A stretch of DNA of 64,000 nt from Gammaproteobacteria bacterium (GTDB lineage: Bacteria; Pseudomonadota; Gammaproteobacteria; Xanthomonadales; SZUA-36), in the NCBI GenBank assembly GCA_024279945.1, contig JAJRRA010000072.1:62001-126000 (forward strand). Reading direction: 5' to 3'. Position 1 is the first letter of the stretch, and each line of letters starts with the position of its first letter. Positions 1-8,859 of the stretch are shown piece after piece. Both the position numbers and the translations under genes were made by a program. A model generated the notes under the pieces. The model saw only the letters and a program-made list of their open reading frames with translations, was not told where the DNA came from and did no database searches.

Positions 1-129
1 CGGCGCGAAGAACTGAAGAGGGCGGCAGAGGAAAACAAGCAAGCCGAGACAGTGAGCTACCAACAGGCGATTCAGGCCATGATGGGACGGAAACGCCAGG
101 AAAAATCCAAGAATGAATCAGATAAATAG
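1..129 (+). CDS. C-terminal end of an unidentified protein (partial)
   Basis: The reading frame is open from the first base to a TAG at 127-129 and gives 42 residues, rich in Lys, Glu, Gln and Arg and probably helical (for example EELKRAAEENKQAE). Its end overlaps the longest possible GspD start by 17 nt, so the two are probably co-transcribed. In Xanthomonas the gene before the lipoprotein secretin XpsD is xpsN, so a GspN/XpsN-type T2SS protein is possible, but the visible tail has no diagnostic motif. The identity is left open. Confidence 0.5.
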   Translation, partial: RREELKRAAEENKQAETVSYQQAIQAMMGRKRQEKSKNESDK

Positions 130-2365
130 AAAATGTGTGGGTGAAAAAACGATGTTGTGGGGCATGGGTTCCAGGTTGATGCTGCTGTTGGGGCTTATCC
201 TGGCCGTAGCCAGTTGCGCTTCGACCCAGCATGTTCCCATGCGTCCGCAGAGCACCGGTAAAACAATCAAAAGTGCCACTCCGCCGCCGGCCGATTCCGA
301 TGCGGTCGTTTTCTCAGAAATATCGACCGGGGATACGGGCGTCACCGACATCGAACTCTATGAAGGGACGGGAGAATTTATCAATAAAAAGGCTGCCCGG
401 CGGCGCCCGGATGTGGTATCCGAGGATGGCGAGATCGTGCTGAACTTTGAAGGTGAGTCGATTCAGTCCGTGGTGCACACCATCCTTGGGGAGGTTTTGC
501 AGGAAACCTTCGTTATTGCACCGGGTGTGGGAGGCGAGGTGACCTTTTCTACTTCACGCCCCGTCACGCGTGAGCAACTCATGCCGATACTCGAACTGCT
601 TTTGCAGTGGAATGGTGCCACCATGGTATACAACGAGGGCAGGTATCATATTCTGCCGGTTAGTGAAGCCATCAAGGGTCATCTTGTACCCCAGCTTGGT
701 CCGGCGAAGACCGCCCGTGGATACGAAGTGCGGGCGGTTCCCCTTAAGTATATTTCCGCTATCGAGATGGAGAAAATCCTGCAGCCTTATGTCCGGGATC
801 AGGCCATTGTCCAGGTGGATCAGAACCGCAGCATGATTTTCCTGGCAGGCACCCGGGAAGAGCTGAGCAACTACATGCGGACTGTTGCTATATTCGATGT
901 GGACTGGCTGGCCGGCATGTCGGTGGCTATTTATCCTTTGCGAACCGTTGATGTGGATTCCATCATTACCGAACTGGGAGGGATTTTCAGTGGCGATGGA
1001 GATTCCCCTTTGGCTGGCATGTTTCGTTTCGTACCCCTCGAGCGCCTGGGTTCCGTGATGGTGATCACCTACCAGGAAGACTACCTGCGCAAAGCCCAGG
1101 AGTGGATCGAGATTCTGGACAGGGGCGCAGCGGGCGCCGGTAAACAGCTCTTTGTTTATCGCGTAAAGAACCTCGAAGCACCCGTGCTGGCGGGGTATCT
1201 GACACAGATCTTCGGAGGTGAAGGGGGGCAGTCGAATCAAAATGAGGCGCAGGGTACCCTGGCGCCGGGACTCGATCCGGTGGATATTGGTTCGATTTCA
1301 GATTTCAATGACAGCCGTGTCGGTGAGAAGCCGGGACAAGCCCAACAGGCGAACGGTCAGGGTGGCGGCGAAGGTATGGTGCTGAATGTTGGCGCAGGCG
1401 ACATCCGTATTACATCCGTGGTGGAAACCAACTCCATGCTGATCCAGGCTACCCAGGCGGAATACAATTCAATTCTCGCTGCCATTGAGCGGATTGACAT
1501 TGAGCCTTTGCAGGTCCTGATCGAGTCCCAGGTTCTTGACGTGGAACTAAATGAAGAACTCCAGTTCGGCGTCAACTGGTTTCTGACCAACAACCCCAAC
1601 CTGATCCCCGACGGCATCGCAGGCACTGACCGGTATGTCCAGTCAGTGGCTTTTGGCAGCGGCAGCGCCCAAGCCGGTGGGTTTAACTTCCTGACCACAA
1701 TTGCAACACCCTTGAGCGCTGGCTTGCCGTTTGTGCAGGCGACCATAGCAGCACTCGATGAGGTAACCGATGTTCGTTCCCTGGCTGCTCCGTCCTTGCT
1801 GGTGCGCAATAACGCAACGGCAACCATCACCGTCGGTACGCAGGTGCCGGTCCAGTCGTCCTCGATCTCCACGGGCACCAACAACGTGGTCAGCAATGCG
1901 CAGTATGTATCGACCGGCATCACGCTGACCGTGACACCGCGCATCAATCCGGGTGGCCTGGTCTATATGGATATCACTCAGGACGTCAGTCGCCCTGGTG
2001 CGCGTGACCCGGATATATCGACCAGCGGTAACCCGCCGATCAACAACAAGACGGTGACCACACAGGTGGCTGTACAGTCCGGTCAGACCGTTTTCATCGG
2101 TGGGCTGATTTCAGAGCAGGTTTCAACCGGTCGTAGTGGTGTGCCGTATCTGAGCCGGGTGCCGTTCATCGGAGCGCTGTTCGGTTCCAATAGTAAAGCG
2201 AACGTGCGTAGCGAAACCCTGGTCATGATTACGCCAACGGTGGTGGAAACCTCGGCGGACCTGCAACGGGTGAGTGAAGAAATGGAAGCAGAGTTCTCAC
2301 GGATTCCCCCGCTTAAAATCTCAACCCTCATCAAAACAGATGAAGTTGAAAATGAGCACAGGTAA
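113..2365 (+). CDS. gspD: Type II secretion system secretin GspD (lipoprotein type)
   Basis: Outer-membrane channel of the type II secretion system, through which folded periplasmic proteins leave the cell. A hydrophobic stretch ends in a lipobox (VASC, Cys35 from this start), so it looks like a lipoprotein, as XpsD is. A STN/N0 domain lies at about residues 105-185, the repeated N1-N3 domains at about 200-460, and the secretin core at about 500-725 with VLIESQVLDVELNEE, VPVQSSS and the late GVPYLSRVPFIGALFG motif. The 750-residue length is usual for the family. ATG113 has AGGA 11 nt upstream. ATG152 would give a shorter, more typical signal peptide and is a real alternative. No other T2SS gene follows, so it appears to be the last gene of its operon. 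Confidence 0.93.
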   Translation: MNQINRKCVGEKTMLWGMGSRLMLLLGLILAVASCASTQHVPMRPQSTGKTIKSATPPPADSDAVVFSEISTGDTGVTDIELYEGTGEFINKKAARRRPDVVSEDGEIVLNFEGESIQSVVHTILGEVLQETFVIAPGVGGEVTFSTSRPVTREQLMPILELLLQWNGATMVYNEGRYHILPVSEAIKGHLVPQLGPAKTARGYEVRAVPLKYISAIEMEKILQPYVRDQAIVQVDQNRSMIFLAGTREELSNYMRTVAIFDVDWLAGMSVAIYPLRTVDVDSIITELGGIFSGDGDSPLAGMFRFVPLERLGSVMVITYQEDYLRKAQEWIEILDRGAAGAGKQLFVYRVKNLEAPVLAGYLTQIFGGEGGQSNQNEAQGTLAPGLDPVDIGSISDFNDSRVGEKPGQAQQANGQGGGEGMVLNVGAGDIRITSVVETNSMLIQATQAEYNSILAAIERIDIEPLQVLIESQVLDVELNEELQFGVNWFLTNNPNLIPDGIAGTDRYVQSVAFGSGSAQAGGFNFLTTIATPLSAGLPFVQATIAALDEVTDVRSLAAPSLLVRNNATATITVGTQVPVQSSSISTGTNNVVSNAQYVSTGITLTVTPRINPGGLVYMDITQDVSRPGARDPDISTSGNPPINNKTVTTQVAVQSGQTVFIGGLISEQVSTGRSGVPYLSRVPFIGALFGSNSKANVRSETLVMITPTVVETSADLQRVSEEMEAEFSRIPPLKISTLIKTDEVENEHR

Positions 2366-2453
2366 GCCAATATTAAGGCGCTGCAAACGGTGCATTGGAA
2401 ACAATCGCCGCTCAACGGTAAAAAGCAATTCAAAACGACTGCATTAAACAGGA

Positions 2454-2927
2454 ATGAAAGTGAAAACATACAAGACATACCCTCTGAAAACCGCATCGTG
2501 TCGGCGCCTGGGCCGTTCAGGTCTGTTCCTCGTATTCGTCATGACAGGCTTGTTCCTGGCGGCTTGTGCAAGTGTGACGCCGGAGTCTGAAAATCCCGAT
2601 AACCTCATTGCAGAACGGGCCCAGGCTCGCTGGGATGCCCTGTTGTCCGGTGATTATAGAAAAGCTTATAGCTTCTATTCTCCGGGCTACCGGTCTACCA
2701 CGTCTGCGGAAGACCTGGCATTTGAGATTCGCACGCGGCGGGTACTGTGGACATCGGCTCAATACAAGGAGCACAGTTGTCAGGAGAATAGCTGTACGGT
2801 CTCGTTTGAGGTCGGCTTTACGGTGAACAGGCCGGTGCCGGGTCTGGATAAATGGGACAGCAGTGAAATCATGGAAGAAAAGTGGGTAAAAACCGGTGGA
2901 GAATGGTGGTATGTACCGCATAAATAG
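2454..2927 (+). CDS. Small lipoprotein, function unknown
   Basis: A 157-residue protein with a basic N-terminus, a hydrophobic segment (residues 22-37) and a lipobox LAAC with Cys38, so it is predicted to be lipid-anchored. The mature part begins after a short polar linker and reads RWDALLSGDYRKAYSFYSP, then a Trp/Tyr-rich C-terminus. This layout resembles small NTF2/SnoaL-like folds, but that is only an impression. AGGA at 2450-2453 abuts ATG2454; GTG2460, six bases further on, has better spacing and may be the true start. It follows gspD by 88 bp on the same strand and could be co-transcribed. No function is assigned. Confidence 0.7.
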   Translation: MKVKTYKTYPLKTASCRRLGRSGLFLVFVMTGLFLAACASVTPESENPDNLIAERAQARWDALLSGDYRKAYSFYSPGYRSTTSAEDLAFEIRTRRVLWTSAQYKEHSCQENSCTVSFEVGFTVNRPVPGLDKWDSSEIMEEKWVKTGGEWWYVPHK

Positions 2928-2985
2928 TGGACCTGCAGAGCCTGTAAAGCATACAAAACTATACATTTAACAGAGGCAGATTAAG

Positions 2986-3014
2986 TTGCTTTAGTCGTTT
3001 ACTTATCGTAACAT
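2986..3014 (+). promoter_or_regulatory. Candidate sigma-70 promoter of the 3124 gene
   Basis: TTGCTT at 2986-2991 and TAACAT at 3009-3014 are separated by 17 bp. This predicts a leader of about 100 nt before ATG3124, which contains a small AAAGGC/GCCTTT inverted repeat at 3037-3054. Matches are moderate, and no transcription start data are available. Confidence 0.45.
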
Positions 3015-3123
3015 TGTGCCGCGAATGGCCGTAATAAAGGCGCGAATGCCTTTGGAGTTAGGCGCATCGCATTGTTGCGGTATTGTTCGCAAGCCCTGTG
3101 TACACAAACTTAGGAGTGTTGTA

Positions 3124-4797
3124 ATGAATAGAAAAAATTTGACGGCTGCTGTGCTGGCTGGTCTGGCAGGAATAGCCGGAATCGCAGGCACTGCACAAGC
3201 AGTCAACCTGAATCCGGACGGATTGGGCCAGGTCCTGATCTACCCGTATTACACAACCAACGGTGGAAACCAGACCATTCTTTCAGTGGTTAATACGACC
3301 GATTCTGCCAAGGCAGTGAAGGTTCGTTTCCTCGAAGGTTATAATTCTCGCGAAGTGCTGGATTTCAACCTGTACATGTCCGCGTGGGACGTCTGGGTCG
3401 CAGCCATTGCTGACGATGCCGGTGTGCCGACCTTGTATATCCCGGACAATTCCTGCACCGTTCCTTACCTCTACGGTGATTTTGACGGCAAGCAACCGTT
3501 CCTGAGCCTCGCTTATAACGACAATGCGTTGTTTAGTAACGATGGTGGCCCGACCGGTATCGAGAGAGCGGCAGAAGGTCATTTCGAAATGATCGAAATG
3601 GGTACGCTGGTTGGTGATTCTGCTATTGATGCAACGCACGTTTCCGATGGCGCAGGCGGTTGGGCTCCTGCGGACTGCGCACAGTTGGTGACCAACTGGA
3701 CGCGGGATGCGGACTACAGCCCACTGGGCGACTGGACCCTGGATCCACAGATGGACCTGACGCGCAACAGCGGCGGCCTGTTCGGTGGTGCTGCCATCGT
3801 CAACCCGTTTAATGGCACCATGTACAGCTACAATGCACAAGCCATTCAGGGTTATGACAAAACGGAAGGTGAGCGGCACGAAGAGCCGGGTACCATTCAT
3901 CCGTCATTGAATGATGGTTCCGAGCACACAGCGACTATTTTCTTTGGTGTGCCTTCAAACCGCGCTGTAGACCTGTCGTATAACTTCTCGGTTGAAGCTG
4001 TTTCAGCGGTGTTCATGCATGAAAACATCATGAACGAGTACACACTCTCAGAAGCTCTTTCGGCTTCTACCGAGTGGGTAGTTACCTTCCCGACCAAGAA
4101 CTTCTACGTGGACGAGGATATCATTGATTTCGGTCTCTACTGGGAGCCTGATCCGTCAGACCCCGCTTGCGGTGGCTGGATGCCTGGCGATCTGAATCCG
4201 GCGGCTGGAAGCTCAAGTGATCCAAACGGTAATATCGCTGGATGGGAACAGTGCACCTTCCTGTCATATGAAGTGTTTGACGCTTATCCGCCCTTCACTG
4301 AAACCTTTGACGGCACAGCCTGTGAAGAAGCTGTTCTGAAGACTTGGGATCGTAATGAGCAGACCTTCTCCGAAGAGCGTTCCGGCACACGTCCGCCGGT
4401 GGTTTCACCGTCGCTTCCAGGCGATTGCGATCCTGAGATTCAGTTCTGTGAAGACGTACACTTCCAGCTTTGCTACGAAACCAACGTCATGCGCTTCGGC
4501 GACGGTGTCATCTTCGGTACGCCTGTGATTGAAGGTAACAGTCTGCTGCTCAGCGTTCAGAATGAGTTCGAAAATGGATGGGGCCGGATTGACTTCGATA
4601 CCCAGCATCCCGTCACTGGCGCAAGGCACGTTGATACCGTTGGGCTCGTTGGTTTGCCCGTTACCGGTTTTGCGGCCTTCGAATTCGAGAATAACTTCTT
4701 GGATGGTGGTGTGAAAGCCAACTACGGTGGCCTGTTTATGCATAGAGGCAATGTCCGCCGCGGTGAAGCTATCAGGGACTATGTTGGTGGTAAGTAG
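3124..4797 (+). CDS. Large secreted protein of unknown function
   Basis: The start is placed at ATG3124 because AGGAG lies 7-8 bases upstream and translation opens with a clean Sec signal peptide (MNRKNLTAAVLAGLAGIAG, then AQA, cut near residue 25). The mature protein, about 530 residues, is acidic and rich in Gly, Asn, Asp and aromatics. It starts NPDGLGQVLIYPYYT, continues with beta-rich sequence and has several Cys in the second half, suggesting disulfides. No transmembrane helix, LPXTG, autotransporter or catalytic motif is seen. It is monocistronic, with its own promoter-like sequence and a strong terminator. I recall similar unnamed proteins opening with this IYPYYT motif in other gammaproteobacteria, but know no function. 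The gspD end of a T2SS operon lies just upstream; whether this protein is a T2SS substrate is speculation. Confidence 0.8.
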   Translation: MNRKNLTAAVLAGLAGIAGIAGTAQAVNLNPDGLGQVLIYPYYTTNGGNQTILSVVNTTDSAKAVKVRFLEGYNSREVLDFNLYMSAWDVWVAAIADDAGVPTLYIPDNSCTVPYLYGDFDGKQPFLSLAYNDNALFSNDGGPTGIERAAEGHFEMIEMGTLVGDSAIDATHVSDGAGGWAPADCAQLVTNWTRDADYSPLGDWTLDPQMDLTRNSGGLFGGAAIVNPFNGTMYSYNAQAIQGYDKTEGERHEEPGTIHPSLNDGSEHTATIFFGVPSNRAVDLSYNFSVEAVSAVFMHENIMNEYTLSEALSASTEWVVTFPTKNFYVDEDIIDFGLYWEPDPSDPACGGWMPGDLNPAAGSSSDPNGNIAGWEQCTFLSYEVFDAYPPFTETFDGTACEEAVLKTWDRNEQTFSEERSGTRPPVVSPSLPGDCDPEIQFCEDVHFQLCYETNVMRFGDGVIFGTPVIEGNSLLLSVQNEFENGWGRIDFDTQHPVTGARHVDTVGLVGLPVTGFAAFEFENNFLDGGVKANYGGLFMHRGNVRRGEAIRDYVGGK

Positions 4798-4837
4798 TCT
4801 GCAAGTGTAAGACACTGGGTCTTCGGGCCTGATAAAA

Positions 4838-4870
4838 AACGAGGGGCTGCAATTGCAGCCCCTTCGTTTG
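4838..4870 (+). terminator. Rho-independent terminator after the 3124 gene
   Basis: A near-perfect inverted repeat with arms AACGAGGGGCTGCAA and TTGCAGCCCCTTCGTTT, A-rich on the left and ending in a short T run. It begins about 40 bp after the stop codon. The flanking A and T runs mean it could act in both directions. Confidence 0.8.
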
Positions 4871-5035
4871 TCTGCATTTTGCAAAATATTCAGCAGGAAG
4901 TTTGGGTAAGGCGTAAATTAGGCAGTATGGTGGAACCAGACCACGGCTGAACGGTCCCATAGACGTCAATCATTCCCACTAAACAATCAAATCTGATGCA
5001 GTCATGATTTTGGCAGCGAAATTCCGGAGTAACAC

Positions 5036-5989
5036 ATGAAATTTGAATCCCATTTTTTAGCAGGCGCTTTTTTAATGGTTTTTTTTCTGGCACCGCTAAA
5101 TGCTGAGGAAATGTCCCAGAAGGCAGCCCTGGGTGAATCACAGGAGATTTTCGCCAAACAGGGCAACGTGGTGTTGACCCAGGGTGAACTTGATGCGGCT
5201 TTCAGCCGGATTCCGGCTGAGTACCGCCTGGCGTTTATCCGCAACGGTGAAAGGGTCGACCGCCTGGTTGGGGATCTTCTGCGTATCAAGCTGGCGGCGG
5301 CCGATGCGATCGGTGCACACTATAATGAAGACCCATTGGTGAAAGGCAGGATGTCGCTGGCGGCGGAAAAGGAACTGGCTGAGGGCTGGATGGCCAAAGT
5401 CAAGGAAGATGCCCCTGACGCGGACTATGCAGCACTGGCACATGAATACTATCTGGCCAACCCGGATGAATTCATGACAGATGAAGTTCGCGACGTATCC
5501 CATATCCTGGTGAATAACGAAGACCGCAGCAGCGAGGAAGCGCTGCAACTGGCTACGTCCTTACGGGATCAATTGCTAGAAGACCCTTCCCGCTTCGAAG
5601 AATTCGTCAAACAGTACTCAGACGACCCTTCGAAGGCTGGAAACGGGGGACGGTTTCCGCGCATGATCCGGGGACAAATGGTCAAGCCGTTTGAGGAAGT
5701 GGCTTTCGCACTGCAAAACGTCGGTGACATCAGTGAACCGGTTGAAACCCCTTATGGCTACCATATCATCAGGCTGAATCAACAATATCCTTCCAGGCCT
5801 CAGCCATTCGAAGATGTCAAGGCAGAAGCCATGACGCAGGCCCGTGAAAAGTACCTTGAAAGCTACCGCTCGCGCTACATCCGCAAGCTGGTGGCTGATC
5901 CGATTGAATTGCAGGAGGGCGCGGTGGAACTAATGGCCAAGAGATATTTTGGTGAAGATCTGGAATTGGCGCCTGATTACAAAGAATGA
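5036..5989 (+). CDS. Periplasmic parvulin-type peptidyl-prolyl isomerase (PpiC/SurA-like)
   Basis: A 317-residue protein with a signal peptide cut near Ala23 (APLNA). A helical region follows, with a PpiC/rotamase domain at about residues 150-255: VSHILV at its start, YSDDPSKAGNGGRFPR in the middle, PFEEVAFAL and YGYHIIRL at its end. Parvulins catalyse cis-trans isomerisation of prolyl bonds and often act as chaperones for outer-membrane proteins. This one stands at the head of a polysaccharide export cluster, 21 bp before the ABC permease. Isomerases of this kind occur in some exopolysaccharide loci (EpsD types), so a role in maturing export proteins is plausible but inferred. It is smaller than SurA and carries one parvulin domain rather than two. 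Confidence 0.88.
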   Translation: MKFESHFLAGAFLMVFFLAPLNAEEMSQKAALGESQEIFAKQGNVVLTQGELDAAFSRIPAEYRLAFIRNGERVDRLVGDLLRIKLAAADAIGAHYNEDPLVKGRMSLAAEKELAEGWMAKVKEDAPDADYAALAHEYYLANPDEFMTDEVRDVSHILVNNEDRSSEEALQLATSLRDQLLEDPSRFEEFVKQYSDDPSKAGNGGRFPRMIRGQMVKPFEEVAFALQNVGDISEPVETPYGYHIIRLNQQYPSRPQPFEDVKAEAMTQAREKYLESYRSRYIRKLVADPIELQEGAVELMAKRYFGEDLELAPDYKE

Positions 5990-6010
5990 TTCAGACATTC
6001 AGGTCCGCCG

Positions 6011-6787
6011 GTGAAAGTGCTGCCCAATAACTTTTTCAAACAACTGGTCTCGCGGGCGATCAGGACGGATTACCTGGAAAATCTGACCGGTTTCGCGTGG
6101 CTTATCCTGCAGCCTTTGATGCTGTTGGCGGTTTATGCCTTCGTTTTTACCACCATATTCAAGGCGCGAATACCGGATGCTCCCGGGGTAAGTTTCGTCC
6201 CTTATCTGGCGATTGCGTTTTGGCCCTGGACGGCCTTTTCTGAAAGCATTCTGCGCTCTTCCAATGCCATCTCCGTTAATGCAGAGTTGATTGGCAAGGT
6301 GGCGTTCCCCGGCGAACTGCTTCCTTTATCAACGGTTACCGCTACATTCCTGATGCAAATGGCTGGCTATATCGCAGTATTGCTGGTACTGCAACTGATG
6401 GGAACCGATATCCATTGGCTCGGACTATTTGCAGCGATCCCGGTACTTATATTTTTGTTTATCTTTGCCTGTGGCCTGGCGCTGTTTACCAGTGCCCTGC
6501 AGGTTTTTGTGCGCGACGTATCGCAAATACTCCCGCCATTGATCACCTTCTGGTTTTTTACCACACCGATTCTGTACAGCTCGTCCTTGCTGCCGGATCA
6601 CTGGGCAACCCTGATGAAGTTAAACCCGATGACCTGGTATGTGGAACGGCTGCGGGATTTCCTGCTGCTGGGGAATTACAGTCTGACGATCAGCGACCTT
6701 TTGATTCCTCTGTTCAGCATGGCTGTATTTTGGGCATCACTTGTTTTCTTCCGGCGGTTCAGTGGTCATTTTGAGGATTTTCTGTGA
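6011..6787 (+). CDS. Polysaccharide ABC exporter permease (Wzm-like)
   Basis: A 258-residue ABC-2 type membrane protein with about six hydrophobic segments. It opens with a cytoplasmic stretch (RTDYLENLTGFAWLILQP) typical of the KpsM/Wzm/TagG family and ends with LNPMTWYVERLRDFLL, the conserved C-terminal block. It should form the inner-membrane channel that exports an undecaprenyl-linked O-antigen or capsule chain together with the ATPase encoded next. The start is a GTG at 6011. The gene overlaps the following one by 4 bp (GTGA), which indicates translational coupling. The general family is secure; the exported glycan is unknown. Confidence 0.92.
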   Translation: MKVLPNNFFKQLVSRAIRTDYLENLTGFAWLILQPLMLLAVYAFVFTTIFKARIPDAPGVSFVPYLAIAFWPWTAFSESILRSSNAISVNAELIGKVAFPGELLPLSTVTATFLMQMAGYIAVLLVLQLMGTDIHWLGLFAAIPVLIFLFIFACGLALFTSALQVFVRDVSQILPPLITFWFFTTPILYSSSLLPDHWATLMKLNPMTWYVERLRDFLLLGNYSLTISDLLIPLFSMAVFWASLVFFRRFSGHFEDFL

Positions 6788-7974
6788 TGCGCAGCCTGGT
6801 TCGCGTAAAAGGAGTTTCCAAGTTTTATCCGCGCGTTCATCATCCTGGTGAACGCCTGCGTGCTTTTGCGGCGCTGGTAGCCGGGCGTAGGCCACAGGAC
6901 GGCGCCGAGGTGTTAAGTGACATCAACCTGGAAGTCAGCGAAGGTCAATCGTTTGGCATTATTGGCGAAAATGGCGCCGGGAAATCCACCCTCCTGAAGG
7001 TTTTGACCGGTATCATTACGCCCAGTAAGGGCAGTGTGGAAGTCCATGCCAGGGTAGCGGCTCTGTTGGAACTCGGCGCCGGGTTTCAGCCAGAGTTTTC
7101 CGGCATCGACAACGTCAAAATGAAAGCTTCCCTGCTGGGTATGAGCAAAAAACAACTGGACCGGAGGCTGGATGATATCCTGGCCTTCGCCGATATCGGT
7201 GAGTATGTCCATGAGCCGGTGAAACACTATTCTTCTGGCATGGTAGTGCGGCTTGGTTTTGCCGTGGTGGCAGCGTCTGATCCCGAATTATTGATCACCG
7301 ATGAAGTCCTGGCGGTCGGTGATGAGTCCTTCCAGAAGAAGTGTATCCGCTGGATAGAGACCTTTCTGGCGAAGGGCAATACCTTGCTGATGGTTTCACA
7401 CAGCATGTACCTGGTGCAGAAACTGTGTACCAAAGCACTCTGGATACATGAGGGAAGAGCACGCGAACTGGGTGATGTTTTTCCCGTCACCCAGGCCTAC
7501 CTTGCATACCATGAAGAAAAGAATTCACTGGAAAAACAGCAACGCAGATCACTGGCTGGAGACGGTGGGCTGTACTGCGTTAAAGAATTCATCCTCCCCG
7601 GACATGCCGGCGAGGATGTTCCGGTGATCCGCCATGGTGACAACCTGGAAGCCGAACTCATCCTGTCCTCACCGGATGGCCGACCCCCTGTCGCATTGAT
7701 CGGCGTGATGCGAGCGGATGGAACACCCGTATATGGGGTGGCTTCGGACTTTGATGGTGTTTCGCCTGAACAGATTAATGACTCCCTGTTCCGCTTCCGG
7801 ATTTGCTTCAATTCGTTGCAACTGTTACCCGGAAGCTACAGCATCCGGGGACATGCGATGGATCCCGAAGGTATGCGACTCAGCGACACGGCAGAACATC
7901 GCTTTATTGTTTCCGGGCAGAGCAGAGAAATGGGTTTTGTCCACTTGCCACACCAGTGGAATGGTGGGGATTGA
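6784..7974 (+). CDS. Polysaccharide ABC exporter ATPase (Wzt-like) with C-terminal glycan-binding type domain
   Basis: The ATP-binding subunit partnering the Wzm-like permease. Walker A is GENGAGKST (residues 61-69), a shortened signature YSSGM at 149-153 and Walker B LLITDE at 169-174, typical of the teichoic acid/O-antigen exporters. At 396 residues it is longer than a bare ATPase. Residues about 260-390 form a beta-rich C-terminal extension like the Wzt C-terminal domain, which in O8/O9a systems recognises the modified non-reducing end of the chain. The methyltransferase encoded two genes later could make such a terminal mark, an inference from context. It starts at GTG6784 or ATG6787; the two differ by one residue. 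Confidence 0.92.
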   Translation: MMRSLVRVKGVSKFYPRVHHPGERLRAFAALVAGRRPQDGAEVLSDINLEVSEGQSFGIIGENGAGKSTLLKVLTGIITPSKGSVEVHARVAALLELGAGFQPEFSGIDNVKMKASLLGMSKKQLDRRLDDILAFADIGEYVHEPVKHYSSGMVVRLGFAVVAASDPELLITDEVLAVGDESFQKKCIRWIETFLAKGNTLLMVSHSMYLVQKLCTKALWIHEGRARELGDVFPVTQAYLAYHEEKNSLEKQQRRSLAGDGGLYCVKEFILPGHAGEDVPVIRHGDNLEAELILSSPDGRPPVALIGVMRADGTPVYGVASDFDGVSPEQINDSLFRFRICFNSLQLLPGSYSIRGHAMDPEGMRLSDTAEHRFIVSGQSREMGFVHLPHQWNGGD

Positions 7975-8824
7975 TCTCTTGAGTCCCGGTGCCGTTCTAC
8001 CCTCTGTCATTATCCCGGTTCACAATGCCCCGGCTGAATTGGACCGCTGCCTGGCGACGATGTATGAAACAGTTCCTGTCGATACCGAAGTTGTTGTTAT
8101 TGATGATGCTTCACAGGATGCCGAGGTCAGGCGGGTGCTGGACCGCTGGCAGCAACGGGCCAGTTCATCATGGCAATTTATTTTCCAGAAATATAACCTG
8201 GGTTTCGTCGGAACCGTTAATCGCGGCATGGAGATGACGCAGCATGATGTTGTCTTGCTGAATTCGGATACGGAGACGACTACGGGCTGGCTGGAAGGCC
8301 TGCAACGTTGTCTTGCATCGGATCCATCGATTGCCACGGCTACCCCGTGGACAAACAACGGTGAAATCGCTTCTATCCCTTATTTTTGTGAGAACAATCC
8401 ATCGCCTCGAAACCCGGATGCGGTAGCGCGCGTCATCGCCCGTACCGGTCAGGCAAGCTACCCGGATATTCCGACTGCTGTCGGTTTTTGTATGGCCGTG
8501 TCCCGTCATGCTCTGGATACCCTGGGTTTGTTTGATAAGGAAACATTCGGGCGGGGATATGGTGAGGAGAATGATTTCTCCATGCGGGTGCAGCAGGCCG
8601 GTCTGCGTAATGTTCTTTGCGATGATGTTTACGTGGTCCACCAGGGCGGCCGGTCTTTCGGACCACTGGGCCTCAAACCGGATGAAACCTCCATGCAGAG
8701 ATTGTTATCCCGCCATCCGGGATACCTGAAACTGATCGAAGAGTTCATCCATTCCGATCCGCTGGCGCGGCGGCGCGAAGAACTGATTCATGCTCTGCAT
8801 GAGGCCACCGTTGTGATGGGTTAA
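7961..8824 (+). CDS. Glycosyltransferase family 2
   Basis: The GT-A fold signature is clear: VIIPVHNAPAELDRCLA near the N-terminus, VVVIDDASQD, and an NSDTE motif (residues 101-105) standing where the metal-binding DXD lies. GFCMAVSR and GYGEENDF follow, the usual acceptor-side region of rhamnosyl- and related transferases. It probably adds a sugar to the lipid-linked glycan exported by the neighbouring ABC pair; donor and linkage cannot be read. The start at ATG7961 overlaps the Wzt-like gene by 14 bp. TTG7979 has a better-placed GGGGA and is an alternative. The predicted length is 287 residues. Confidence 0.88.
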   Translation: MVGIDLLSPGAVLPSVIIPVHNAPAELDRCLATMYETVPVDTEVVVIDDASQDAEVRRVLDRWQQRASSSWQFIFQKYNLGFVGTVNRGMEMTQHDVVLLNSDTETTTGWLEGLQRCLASDPSIATATPWTNNGEIASIPYFCENNPSPRNPDAVARVIARTGQASYPDIPTAVGFCMAVSRHALDTLGLFDKETFGRGYGEENDFSMRVQQAGLRNVLCDDVYVVHQGGRSFGPLGLKPDETSMQRLLSRHPGYLKLIEEFIHSDPLARRREELIHALHEATVVMG

Positions 8825-8859
8825 AATCAACGGGATATTTTGGCAGTGGGGAGCACGGC

